This document shows, piece by piece, positions 34,146 to 47,565 of a stretch of 64,000 bases of DNA. The stretch is from Cytospora piceicola. Lineage: Eukaryota > Ascomycota > Sordariomycetes > Diaporthales > Cytosporaceae. Position 1 is the stretch's first letter; each line of letters opens with the position of its first letter. The stretch is from assembly GCA_023375675.1 (NCBI GenBank), contig JALQBC010000028.1, positions 248,001 through 312,000 on the forward strand, given 5' to 3'. The notes below the pieces were generated by a model, which had not been told where the DNA came from, searched no databases, and saw nothing but the letters and a program-made list of their open reading frames with translations. A program made the position numbers and the translations under genes.

Positions 34146-37100
34146 TTAGTTAATATTTATATTTCCTTTACTTTTAAGCTTAACTAGTTCGATTTTCGGA
34201 AGTTAAAAGGCCTTATTATATATATAAAGCCTTATTAGTTAACTAACAGAACGGAAGCCTGTTAAAACTTATAAGCTAAAATAAATAGTAAAGTAAACAG
34301 ATATAAGCTAGCTATACCGTAGTTTAAGGTTATTTTAACTTAAGCCTCGATAACTTAAGGCTTAATTACTAGTTATAAGTTATTAGTTAAATAACTTATA
34401 GAACGAAAGCCTTATAATAATAAACGTATATAATAACTAAAATAATCAGATATTTACTAGCTATTATTTAATACTAATAACAGCTTAAAACCTATACTTT
34501 ATATTATCTGTTTACTTAAAGTAAATAAAGCCTAAGCTAATTTATATATTCTATACTAAGTTTAGTCGTTTTTATATACTAAGCCGTAACTTTCTAGATA
34601 TTATACCTTTTTTAAATCTTCTCTAAATTAAACTATATATAGAAGTCTACTTAATAACTATCTCTTTCCTAATCTTAATACACTTAGCTAGTTAGATTAG
34701 CTAGATTCTCTTTAAGAGTTATTCTAGCTTTTATAATTAGTCTTCCGTAACCTTATCCTTTATTATAAATTTAAATATAAGTTCCGGACTTACCTTTTTA
34801 ATAAGCTTAATAAGTATCGAACTTTCGCTTTTATTATATATATAGGTTATAAAACCGCTATACCTTTTTACTATTTCGTATTAGTATTACGTTATAAATT
34901 TATAGTAAATCTATTTTATTTTATTAGTTATTATAATATTTTAGCTTTATATAATTCTACCGTAACTAGCTTTTATAATCGATAATATCCCTATATATTA
35001 AATATAGCTTATATCTACCTAAAAGCTTCTCTAGCTAGTAATATAATATTTCTTCTTTATATAGTAAAATACTTAAAACTCTAAAAGATCCCGGGAATAA
35101 AAAGCGTCTAAAATAAACACTAAAAAAACCTTTATAATAAAGCGGACTATAAATATATACTAATTAATAAAGTAACATTATTAAGATACGACGGCTAAGC
35201 TATTTCGAAAATAAGCTAAAATATTCTTTTCTTAAGTAATAATAAAGGCCTTTACGATTTAAGTATAAAATAAGTATATATAGTTATAAAGCTATAGCCC
35301 CTTTAAGCAATATAATCTATATCTACGCCCCTTCTACCTTACTAGCTTATACTATAAATATTTTATTCTCTTTTTTATAAAACTATTAGATAAAATAAGA
35401 ATATAATAATTAGTTTTTAAGTAGTTTAAAAGGTAAATACTATAAATTTTACTTTATTACTTAGTTTTAGTAAAGCTATATCTATAGAAATCCTTTTTAT
35501 ACTATAAATACGGCTTTAACCGTATTAATAAAAGTATAAATTATCGTATCGGTCTTTTAATAACGTTTTATTATCTTATAATATACTTTCCGAGGCTTTT
35601 AAGTTACTTACCTATTAGTTATAGTAAGTATTACCTTTACTATAGAACTTATAATAGAAAGTATTTTAGTTATAAGGTAATAGCTAGGTATAAAACGTAA
35701 GGCGGGAACTCTATTTCCTTTAAATAAGCAGTTCCGGACGTTATTCGATATATATAAGTTCGCTAAAGCTTATTCTATACCTACTAATATAAAGATATCT
35801 ATATAAAAAAGAATATATCGCCGTTTTAGATTTTACTATTAAACTCGGTTAAATTCTTTATTTTATAAACTATAAACTTCTTAATATCTATAAACACCTT
35901 ACTATAAGCACTTTATATAAAATATCTATCTCTTATCTCTCCGAGGCTAAGCCTTATATATATACTCTTTATTATATTATTTTATTAAAGTCCCGAAAGA
36001 AGGATATAGCGGTATATATTAAAGTATTACCTAAATATTCTTCTTTACCTTATTACTATCTAACCCTTTATAAAGGAAATAATAGTAGTAATCCTATCGT
36101 TAAACCTTTATAAGGTCGGCCGTATAAGTATTATCGTAAAGAAAATAACGTAAGCGATAACGTTACCGAGGTACTAACAGAATTAAAACGTCCCGAAAGT
36201 ATAGTCTATCTAACCTTATCTTATTTACGAAAGTCTTAAACTAACTAAAAAAAAATAACCTATAAAAACTTTATATTAATATAGATAAAAACGGTGATTT
36301 TTTTTTAAACGTTAAGGTTTACTATACCTATATTAACTTACAGGACTTAAGTATTTAAAAATAATAGAAGTACGTCGCCTTAAATAATAAAGTAAGATTT
36401 TTTAAAGATACGATAATAAAGCTATAGATATTAAAAGAGATTATAGATAAAAAGTTAAAAATAACTATATTATATAGGTTTAAAATTATCGGTTTAAAAA
36501 TAGTTTTTAAAGTAAATTTTACTACCTATCTTTAACTTTTAAAATAAATAAACAGGTTTTAAAAAACGTTAAAAGATAACTGTTTTAATTATTATTATTA
36601 AAAAGTAGTTCTTTTATAAATAAGGCTTAAATAAACGCTTTTAATTATATATATACCAGGTTAAGCCAGGGCTAACGATAATCTCTTATTAACTTCTTAA
36701 AACAGTCTGCTAATATATAAACTTATTCTCGGTATTCGAGTCTTTATAGCCGTAATAAAACGTTCTCTTCCGATATCTAATATAACTTAGTTATTATTAA
36801 GTTTTTCGTCTTATTTACTTCGGCTTTTTTATATAACTATATAAAACGTAGTTTATTTAATTCTTTTTCGGTAAAGATATAAGCGTAAGATAATACGTCG
36901 TGTTTTTTATAAAAGGACTTAAGTTTAAACGTTAAAACGCTAATTATAAGAGTCTTACTATACTAAAAGGCTAATTAATCCTTTACTAAATCGATCTTTT
37001 ACTAAATTAATATTATAAAAGTTAGTAAATATCTTTAATATATTTTACTATAGTAAACTAACTAGAATATATATCGAAGATATAAAAAATAAATATATAT

Positions 37101-40100
37101 TATTAATTAATTAGCTTAAAAGCAGGTATTTTCGAAGAGTTATTATCTTTTTTAGAATTATAAGATTTTATAAGCGAAGTAGCAGATTTCGACCTATCTA
37201 TCTTATATAGCTTTTAAAATATATTACTAATATTCCTTAAGTTACTACGTAGTAATAAAAAGTTATAATATATAATTTATAGAATATAGTTATTAAGCTA
37301 CTATATTTTTAAAAGACAGCTATATATAAAGGTAAAATATTTAGCCTTTTATATATAATTATCTCTATTCTATACTCCTCTTAGTTTAATAGCTATAAGT
37401 CGTATACCGGGATTTCTCTACTTTAAAAACCCGGGTAACAAATTTAGTTATAAGCTTAATTAACTATTAAGTTTATATATAATAAAGCTTCCTATTTTAA
37501 ACGCGCGTTAACTATAAGGTCGGACCTTATAAGGGTAAAGCTAATAAGCTATTAGCTTAGAAATTCCGGGTCGGGGTTATATAGCTATAGTTTTTACGTT
37601 AAAGGCTATACTATAAGGGCGCTAAATAACTACAGCCGTAGCCTTATATTAATAATAGCTTATAGTTAAATCCTTTTAATTTACTACGGTATTTATAAAG
37701 CTATTTATAAAGCTACGCTTTATTTAACAGATTTTAAAGTAGAGTTTTAAGACAGACTATAGTACTAACGTCTCCGAGTATCCCGTTTTAATAATAATAG
37801 CGCGCTATAAACGGATAGTTATTAGTTATAGTACGTAAAATACCTTAAAAGATAAGCTTACTTACCGAGGTACTATAATAAAAGGTAAGCGAGCTATTTA
37901 TAAATATATTAAAGTAAAAAGAAGGGTAAGAAAAATAATATTTATTAATCGGTAATTACTATATATAGTACGCTTTATATAACTATTATTACTAACTTAT
38001 AGTAGTAAGTAATTATTAAAAGTATCTTAAAGTAAAACTAAAAAGGTAGTATAGTAAAGAATAATCGGTATTAAAAGGAGTAAAAAGAATAACCTTAGAT
38101 ACTTTCTATTTTAAAAAGATATAAAGTTAATCTTTAATACCTTACGTTTTAAAGATATTAGTTATTACTACGTTAGTTATAAATACGATTAATAATATAA
38201 ATAATACTTAATAGGTTTATATAATAAACTTTATACTTATAAATAAGCTTATATTATATTTCTATTTTATTACGCCTTAAATAGTAACGTTACTTTTAAG
38301 AAAGTTTTTAAAGTAAATTATTAAACAGAAAGTATATATAAATTCGCCTATAAATAAGTATTTATTTTTATATTAAATATTAAAAGTAAGCTGCTTAAAG
38401 ACTTTATTAAAATATTTTATATTACTTTAATTAATTACTAATACGTTATATCTTTATTAATACTACCTTCCTTTCGTTTATCTCGTACCTTTAATCGTAC
38501 CTTAATCTTTTATCGGAAAACTACCGTATATTAACGTAAGGCTTACTAAGCCGAAATAAAATAATATAAAACGATATAATTAATTAAAGATTTTAAAGGC
38601 TAGGTAAACCGACTCGAACAGATAATATTAAGCCTTTTAGATAAAACGGTATATTAAAACGTCTTATTCTTAATTACTTACTTTACTAAGATAATATAGC
38701 GTTTTACCGAAACGTTCCCTTAACCTGTCTATAGACTTAAGGAAATAGATTATAGTATATATATATTTTTTAAAGATATAGAAGTTTAAAATTACAGTAG
38801 CTCGGTATAGGCCTTTAAAGTAGTTAAGAGTACTAAGAATAGCTGTATATAGTTATATCTTTTAATTAAGAATTTCGAATTTAGTTTACATTTAGTTAGC
38901 TAGCTTCTTAAACTTTAAGGTAAAGATATAATAAATCTTTCTAATGCTTTATAAGCTTATAAAGTAATTAAATATCTTAATTTAATAATAGCCGGAAACA
39001 TTATACTATTCGATTTAAGTAAGCTATAATTATTTCGTACTTTATAAATATTTCCTTTCGAAACTAATTTTAAAGCCTAGTGTTAAAAAACATTTAATTT
39101 TTATAATATAACCCTAATTACTTCGGTAAAGATAAAACGCCTTATATAATTCTAACGCTATAAATAGAACTTTAAAGGTCGCGAAATAATAAACAGATAT
39201 ATTCTTACGTTAAAGGATATATAATGTCTTAATAACCTTCTCCTTTAACTATAAGATTCTAGTTTTTTAAACGTTACTTAAAGCTTTTTAAGATATAATA
39301 GAATATATTTTAAAAACGTTTAATAACAACTCTAAACGATACTATAGGTTTAAAACCTTATTATTAAGTAGAAAAGACGTTACGATAACTTATAAAAATT
39401 AACTTTCTCGGCTAATTATAAAAGTTTAAAGGCTTTTATTCTATATAGGTATTTTATTCTTATAAGAGTAAGCATCGTGTTATTAAGTCTATTATAAATC
39501 TCTTAAACTCTTTAACTACTTAAAGTCACTTAATAACCTAGTATCGCTTTAGTACTTAAGCCTACTCCTTTACCTAGCCTTAGTTTATAAAGGATACTAA
39601 AGATCGATATAATATTTTATAACTTAAAGTAGATTAAAGAGTTAACTACTTTAATAACTAATAAATAGTATAATAAGCGAATATTTAGTAATATATAAAG
39701 GTATACTCGTTACGAAAACGGCTTACGTAAGAAAACGAAGTAAAGGATATATATAAATTTTCTTAAATTAAAGAAAACTAAATTACTACTTGTCTATAAT
39801 ATTATTTAAATTATTATTTATTTAAACTGTTGTTACTAGTTTAGTTAATATCGTTACTTATTTATATTACCCCTACTGTTTTTCGATACTTTAAGTAAAG
39901 AAGGTTATAAAGAAACGTTAGGTTGTTTTATTATATACTTATAAAATAAAAGGGAATTAGCTACTTTATTAGTACTATCGTTTAGATTAATATATATATT
40001 ATTAATTTTCTTATTATTTTAATTATAAGAGAGAAATCTAAAGATATAATAGTTTAAAGTTATAGGTTATTCCCTTTTATTATATATATCTAAAATTTTT

Positions 40101-43100
40101 ATTAAGTTACTCTCTTTTTTTAATCTTATATTAATTTACTTAAATATTTTATTACTTAAAATATTCTTTACTATAGTATTTAAATAGTACTAAAACGTTA
40201 AGTTACTCGAAAGACTAACATCGTTAGCACGTTTGTAAACCCTTTAGTAATAAGTAAGATTAGTAGTAGTTTAAATTAAATTATAGCTTTTATCGCTATA
40301 TATCTCTTAGCTGCTTTATAGCTTTTATTATAATACGACGGGACGGAAATCTCCTTATACCGTATAATATAACCCTTAAAAAGCCTTTATATCGTTATTC
40401 TTTAAGGCCGCCGGTATAGATTTTATAAAGTAGCCTCCCTTTTCGTACCTTATCTTCGAGTCTTTTTTAGCTAGATCTTTTATTTTTAATAATAAAGCTA
40501 TTATATTAAGCTTAGCTAATTTTTATTTACTTAAACGTATTATAGTAAAGTCTTTTTTTACGTATTAAGATTCTCGTTTAGTCTATACTCTCTTATCCGC
40601 TATATAGCCTTTTTAAAATTCGCTTTTCGTCTTTTATAAGTTTTAATCTCTTCCCTTTTTTTTCTATACTACTTATTTAAATATAACTACGTCTAGTAAG
40701 TATAAGGATTTATATTTATATAATAAACGCCTTGTTATTTTTTAAAGTTATATTTTAAAGGTTTCTCGATACTTAACAGAGGCTTTAAAGATACTTTTTA
40801 TTTATAAATAAGCCTGTTTAACGCCGAAATATTAATTATTTCGACTAACCGAAGTTACTGTTTTTCTAATAGTAGAGTTTATATAATAAATTATAGCTTT
40901 AAAAAAAGAATAGCTTTCGGTATAGATATAATATTATTAACTAATATATAACTAATATTCTACGAAGCCGGTACTGTTAAAGGCGATTAAATCGATAGCT
41001 AAAAAAGATTAATCTTTAAATCCGAGTTTAAAAAATCGTCGGTATTTTTAATAATATAGCCGAAATACTTATTAACTTTTTAATCTAACGTTTCCGCCGG
41101 TTTATAAAGCTTACTTAATCTCGATTTATAAGGCGTAAGAGGTTCTTTATATACTTACTTATCGGAACCTTTATCGTTTACCGGCATACTTTACTAATAG
41201 AAATAACGCTTTAAGTAAGTTTAAAGGTATCGTTTTAAAAACTATTTCTATATTTAGTAGTTAACCTTATCTAATAAAATAGTATTTACATATAACTAGA
41301 TACTTACTAATAAAAATTATATTCTATAGCCGAGATAGTAGTAGGTATAAAGCTTTTCTTTAATATATTTATATATATATATATTACGTTTACTTTACTT
41401 TATAAAGGCTTTATATATATAAGGGTACGGTCGCTTATTAATATATATAATAATATACTTTCGAAGGTTATTTCTTTATATAAAGCTTTAGAAAAAAGAG
41501 GTATTAGTTATTTTACTTTAGTATATTATAAAAATTACTATAAAAGTTTAGCTAAAGATATATTTACTTTACTATAGGTTAGGAAGTTATATATATAACG
41601 CTCTATAAGTCTTATATCGATTAAAAAAGATAATATAAGATTAAAAGCTCGTTATAATATTATTTAATACTTTATAAAGTAGGAAACTCGTTATATTAGC
41701 TTTATTATAATAAGATAACCTAAAAGTTAATATAAATAATAAAAACGAAAAGGCTTATAAAGTAAGGTATAATAAAAAGAGTATATAGAATAATCGTAAC
41801 TTAAACGTTATATATTCTGTATATTTATTAGTAAAAAATATTTTACTAAAGCTTATATAATTAATCTACCGACTTTATAAACAGAGATCTATCCGTCTTT
41901 AATTATTATAAGGCTTATATAACCATCTACCGTAAACCTTATAACGTAAGGCTTTAGTATACTTAGCTAATCTAAATAAGTATAGAACTTATATAATTCT
42001 AGCAGTATAATATAAATTCTTAGTAACAAACTACTCTTCTTCTTTTATCTTATTCGCGGCTAATAGCTATAAGCTAAAAAGAAACGTTTAATACCGCTAT
42101 TTAAGTTAATACTTTTTAGTTAAAGATTATTAAAGATTTAAATAAAAAAAAGGGCTATATTAGTCTAGCTAGATTAAATATACCGAAAGACCGAAAAGAC
42201 GTAAATAAATAAGTTTTAGTTAACCGCTAGCTTAATAACTATATATAACTAACTAATATATAGTAAAAAGTAATAATATAATTTAGAAAAATAAAAAAGA
42301 GAAAAAGGTAAGAAATTATTTAAATCGAGAATTAAGTTAAACTTAACTAATAATTAAACGGTACTAACCTAAAATTAAAATAAAAACCTACTTAAAAGCA
42401 ATAACCTTAAGGTTACTAATTATATATATTAGCTAAAGGTAAAAGTAACGTAAATATACTTTATAAGACTATATTATTAATAAGACAGGATAAATATACT
42501 TACTAAATCTTACTTATTTGTTTTAATTATATCTTTTACAATAGTTCGCGCTTAAAAGGCTTTACGATAAACTTAAGTATAAGATAAGTTTAGCTAAAAG
42601 TCTTTTAACTTTAATTGTATACTAATATATATATCGTAGTACTTTATCTTAAGCTACTACTTAAGCTTAACTTGCTAAATTCTACGATAAGCTTTAAATC
42701 TATTTTTACTACTATACTATTATCTTTTAAACCGAAAGTATTTACTACCTTATACTAAACGTTTTTTAAAAGCTTATTTAAAATAATATATAAAGCTTCG
42801 ACCTTTTTTTATAAAACTCTAACCTAAAAAGATTTAAAATAAAGTAAAAGATAAACGAAAAATTTTCTTTAACTATCTCGGAAATATATAAATTCTATAA
42901 AAGGTAATTAAATATTACAAAGATAACCTAAAAAGGATATAACGTTAATATTAAAAACCTTAGCTTATTTAATAGTTTAAGTTTTACCGGTCTTTTCGTT
43001 TTTTAAATTAACGTTAGTAAAATCTAGCTAATATCTTAAAAACTAAAGGGGTAGTAAATATATCGAAGGGTTAATAGGCTTAAAAGGCCCGAAGTTTTTA

Positions 43101-46100
43101 AAATAAGTTAAGGTTTCGGTATAATTAAAAGTAAGTTAATCGTAGGTATTAAACGATATTACAAAAAGAGAATTCTTTATACTAAGTAATATAATTAGAG
43201 AAGTATATAAAGATAAGGGAGTATAAAGATAAAGGAGTGTAAAGATTTAAAGGGGGCAGGAAAATAAGCTACTTAAGTATCGTTATAAGATAAGTTACTT
43301 AACTTATAGTATTATCTTTAAGTTATAGTATTCAGGGCTAGCTTTAAGTATACTAAAACCTTTTAATTACGTATTATAGATTTAATTTAAACGTTTAATC
43401 TTATTATAATAACTAATAGTATTTAGTAACCTTAAAGGGCTATACGCCTTAAAGGTATAGCGAGGCAGATTTATTAAACTTTTTAAAATATATTTATTAG
43501 TAAGAAAGAACCGCTTTAGTATATAAAAGCTAAAGAGTTATTAAAAGGTATTGCCTTATTTTATAGTTAATAGGTATCTTTTCTTAACTAAAGTAGTTAT
43601 ATTATATAATATAAAGGTAAAAGAAGTTTATATCCGAAATATACTTAAGGTAACGACGTTAATAGCAACGATATAACCTGTATAGCGATATAGTTTAAAG
43701 CCTCGTTTATTTAGTTATAAAAAAACAAACTTATCGTCTTATATCCTTATAAAAACGTCCGTACTTTATTAATACCTTTAATAGCTTTATATTACGTAGC
43801 CTATATATATATAATAACTGTTAAGAATTCCGATATATAGATACGTATAGGTTAGTATAATAATGCCGGTAACCTTAAACTTAAAATATCTTATTACTTA
43901 TATGGTTTTTAAGTAAAACGGCTCCTTTAAGCTTCTTAAAATTTCGAAAAAGTATATAAACGATAAAGAACGGTTATCTATTAAATTAGAAAAAAGCTTC
44001 GAACTAATTTACTTAAGTTACTATACGATAGAAGATAACCTTCGGTATAGTTATAAATTCGGTAGTTAGTAATATCTTAATAAACGCAGGATTTTATTAA
44101 ATATAACTTATACTTTAAGCTATAACGCTTTCGATACTACGATAGTATTATAATATATATTAAGTATTTTTAAAAATTTATACTTAGTCGCCTGCTTAGC
44201 CTATTTAAAACTAACGATAGATAATATAAGTTAGTTTATTAAGTATCTTAAACTCTTTAAGCCGAGATCCTTTTAATTCCGAATTAGCTTATAAGTATAA
44301 TTAATCTTATATACTTTAATTATATAAGGCTAACTTTAAGACTAATCGTATAGTCCGGGAGGAAAACCTTGCTAAATATAGTTAAGAACTTCTTTACTTA
44401 AAGAAAAAAGCCGAGGTAGAAGAGTATTAAAACGAGGTATAAGTATAGGTAAGCTTAAATAAGATAAGATCTAAAGAGTAAAAGTTAGGTATAATAATTC
44501 GTATTTATATATATATAATATTATATTTATATCGTAACTAATAACTCTTTATTCCTTTTAATTAATATTAATAATATCTTTAAATACTTCTTCTTATAGT
44601 ATTTTCTTTCTTTTACTATTAATACCTAACGTTTTTAAGTTTTTAAATTATTCTGTAAAAGCCGTAGCTACTTTTAATAAACATCCGGTTTACCTAAAGA
44701 AGTAAGGTAATAATCGTTTAAAGAAAAACTAACAGAAACTACTTTATAGAAAAAGACTAACGATAATAAATTACGCCTATATAAGGAAGAACGACGTAAC
44801 TTACCTTATTAACAGAGATTAATTAATAAGTAAACTACCTGTTTTAAGTACGGAAATAAATATTAAATAACGAATATAAAACGTAGATTAAGAAAGACCT
44901 GCTTTAAAAAAAAATAAAGAATGTTTAAAAAAGATAAGTTAAAGTAATTATAGATAAGGTATTTTTTAAATAAGACTTAACGGAGAACGAATACTACTAA
45001 AATTATTATATAGTAAAGCGAAAAGTTTATTAAGGTTACTATATAGTCTTAAAGCTATAGTTATAAAGTATTTATTTTCTTTATAAATACCTTACTTATT
45101 ACGTATTACCGCTTTAACTTTCTATACTTCGAAGCGTAGCTATTACTATATATAAAGTAACGGTATATCTTTAAAGTTAAATATAGATATAATATATTTA
45201 AATTAATAAATCAGACGATATTAAAAGTCCTTATATTTTTTAAGTCCTGTTACTACCTTTATTAAATCTAATAACTTAAATATTATTACCTAAATCTAAA
45301 TTAACCTTAAGTAGCCGTTTACTAATATTATAGATAAGCTATATACTAAATTAGAATACCCCTGTCTAATTATAAGGTATTATATTTATTGTTTTAATTA
45401 TAATTATAAGCCTTTCGAAAGTAGTTTTATACTTAAAAATTCTAATAAGATACAATACTAAACCTATATTCTTAAAAACCCTTTTAACTTTATAGAATAA
45501 GCCTTATATAAGATTTAAGCTAAATATAGAAATAATACGTTAACCCTTTACCTTTAAATAAAATATAAGAATTTCTTCGATCTTTAAATATAAAGACAGA
45601 TATAAAGATAGATCCGGATTAGAACTTAAGTAGTACCGCTATTATTAATATAATAAATAATAACTTAAAGTTAGTTTTCCTGCTTATTTCTTATCTGTCT
45701 ATAATTATTAAAACTTACGACTATTAAAGAAACGAATCTTATATAAAAAAAACTTAATTCGTAAAAAGGAAAGGCGACTCGAGATATTAAGAAAGAACGA
45801 TAGAAAAGAGGATATAAGGTAAGTTCTTATAAAATCCGGATCTACTATTAAAAAGGATTTTAAATAAAACCGGATAATTAAGGTTTTTTAACTCGGTAAG
45901 CTTAGCTTTAATTAAATTATATTTATATTCCGGCTACCGTTATATATATCTTTTTCTATATACCTTTTATAAGGGTTTAACTAACGTAATAAGATCGTAT
46001 ATAAATCTAATTACCTTACTATAAAATATAATTTCTAAAAAAGAGAAAGGTAAAGGTAAGATTTATATTATTTATACTATTAATAAAAAAGGTTAATTAA

Positions 46101-46380
46101 TAAAAGAGAAATATATATTTTAACTTAAATACGTAGTAGATAAGATATTTAAGCTATATATAATCTAACTATTTATAATATAGACTATCGGATTAAAAAC
46201 GATTAAAAACTTTATATACTTTATCTTACTTTAACTTAAAGTCGTTAGTTTTAAGTTTTAAGTATTATTATTTATTTATTAAAAAGTAGCTACTAACTAT
46301 ATTTAAACTTTAACTACCTATTATAATCTATTAGCTTACTTATAGCTTTATATAGTATTAAGAATACACTAGGGTTAGAT

Positions 46381-46605
46381 AGCGTTATATCGATTAAGCG
46401 CTATACCTTATTATTTAAGAGTTTATCTAGCCTTATAAGGCCGGTCGGACTAAGTAGCGTTTAATCGATCGAGTACTATACCTCGCTTTTTAAGAGTTTA
46501 TTTAACCTCGAAAAGCAGGTTAAACCGAGTAACGTTATATCGATTAAGTATTATACCTTTTTACTTAAAGGTCTATTTAACTTTATAAGCCTAGTTAAAC
46601 TATAA
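46381..46605. repeat. 75-bp tandem repeat, three copies
   Basis: Three units begin at 46381, 46456 and 46531, each opening with A-R-CGTT-WAATCGAT-type sequence (agcgttatatcgattaag and variants) and containing a CTATACC block followed by TTTAARRGTYTATYTA. The spacing is exactly 75 bp both times. Confidence 0.8.
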
Positions 46606-47452
46606 ACTAATTATACGCTACTTAAAAACATTAAACGGTCTAATAGCCTTTATAAAGTAAAAACCTAATCGGTGATCGCCTTTTAAAAGAATATTATTTA
46701 TTTTATATTTATCTACTTTTTCTACTTTATTTTAATAAGGTTCGAGCGTTTAACTTTAATAGTAGTAAGGCTTTATAGTATTAGTACTTATACTTCGACC
46801 GGTAGCTTTTTTAGTAAGAATATCGGCTTACGTTATTAAAGCTTATTTCTTTTATATTTAGATTAATAATTATTAAAAAGGCTTTAAAGAAATTTAGTAA
46901 ACTACTTAAAATTTAATACAGGAAAGGGAAATATTTAATATTATCGGGATTCTTACTTACTATAATACCCGGGTTTTATCTATCTAATTTATATATTATC
47001 TATATATTTATATAGCCTGTCGCTTAGTTAAATCTATCTTTTAGCTAGTATAAACTTATTTCTATATAACTTAAAAAAGAAGGTCGAGTTTACTTTTAAA
47101 AAAAGATCGATCTTATAAAACGTTATATTCTTATATAAAGTATATATATACAGAGATTATAATATAGTCTACAGGGATAAAGCTATTATCGATCTTATAA
47201 AATATTCTTATAAATAATACCTATTTAGCTATTTAGTTAAAAGTTTAAAGAAAAGGGGTTCGAGGTTAATCTGTTATAAGAAAAGGTTATCTTTATAAAA
47301 CAGATATTCTAAACGTATAAAGCTAGTATCTTCGGAACGTTTATTACCTTAGTTAGCTAGTTAATAATTATACCGGTTTATATATATAGTAGATAATACA
47401 CGTTAAGCCCTATAACCTTATTAAACTTCCGACGTCTTTTAGTTCTATAACT

Positions 47453-47565
47453 TAGCCTACTATTATATATAACTATTTAGTTTCTTACGTCTTTAACGTT
47501 TCCGTTAGCCTATTATTATATATAAAGTAACTATTTTCTTACGTCTTTAGCGTCTCCGGTCTTTC
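47453..47565. repeat. 52-bp tandem duplication
   Basis: Two copies, starting at 47453 and 47505, share tagcctaYtattatatata, then an actatt block, ttcttacgtcttta and cgtYtccg. A small degenerate duplication within the island. Confidence 0.6.
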
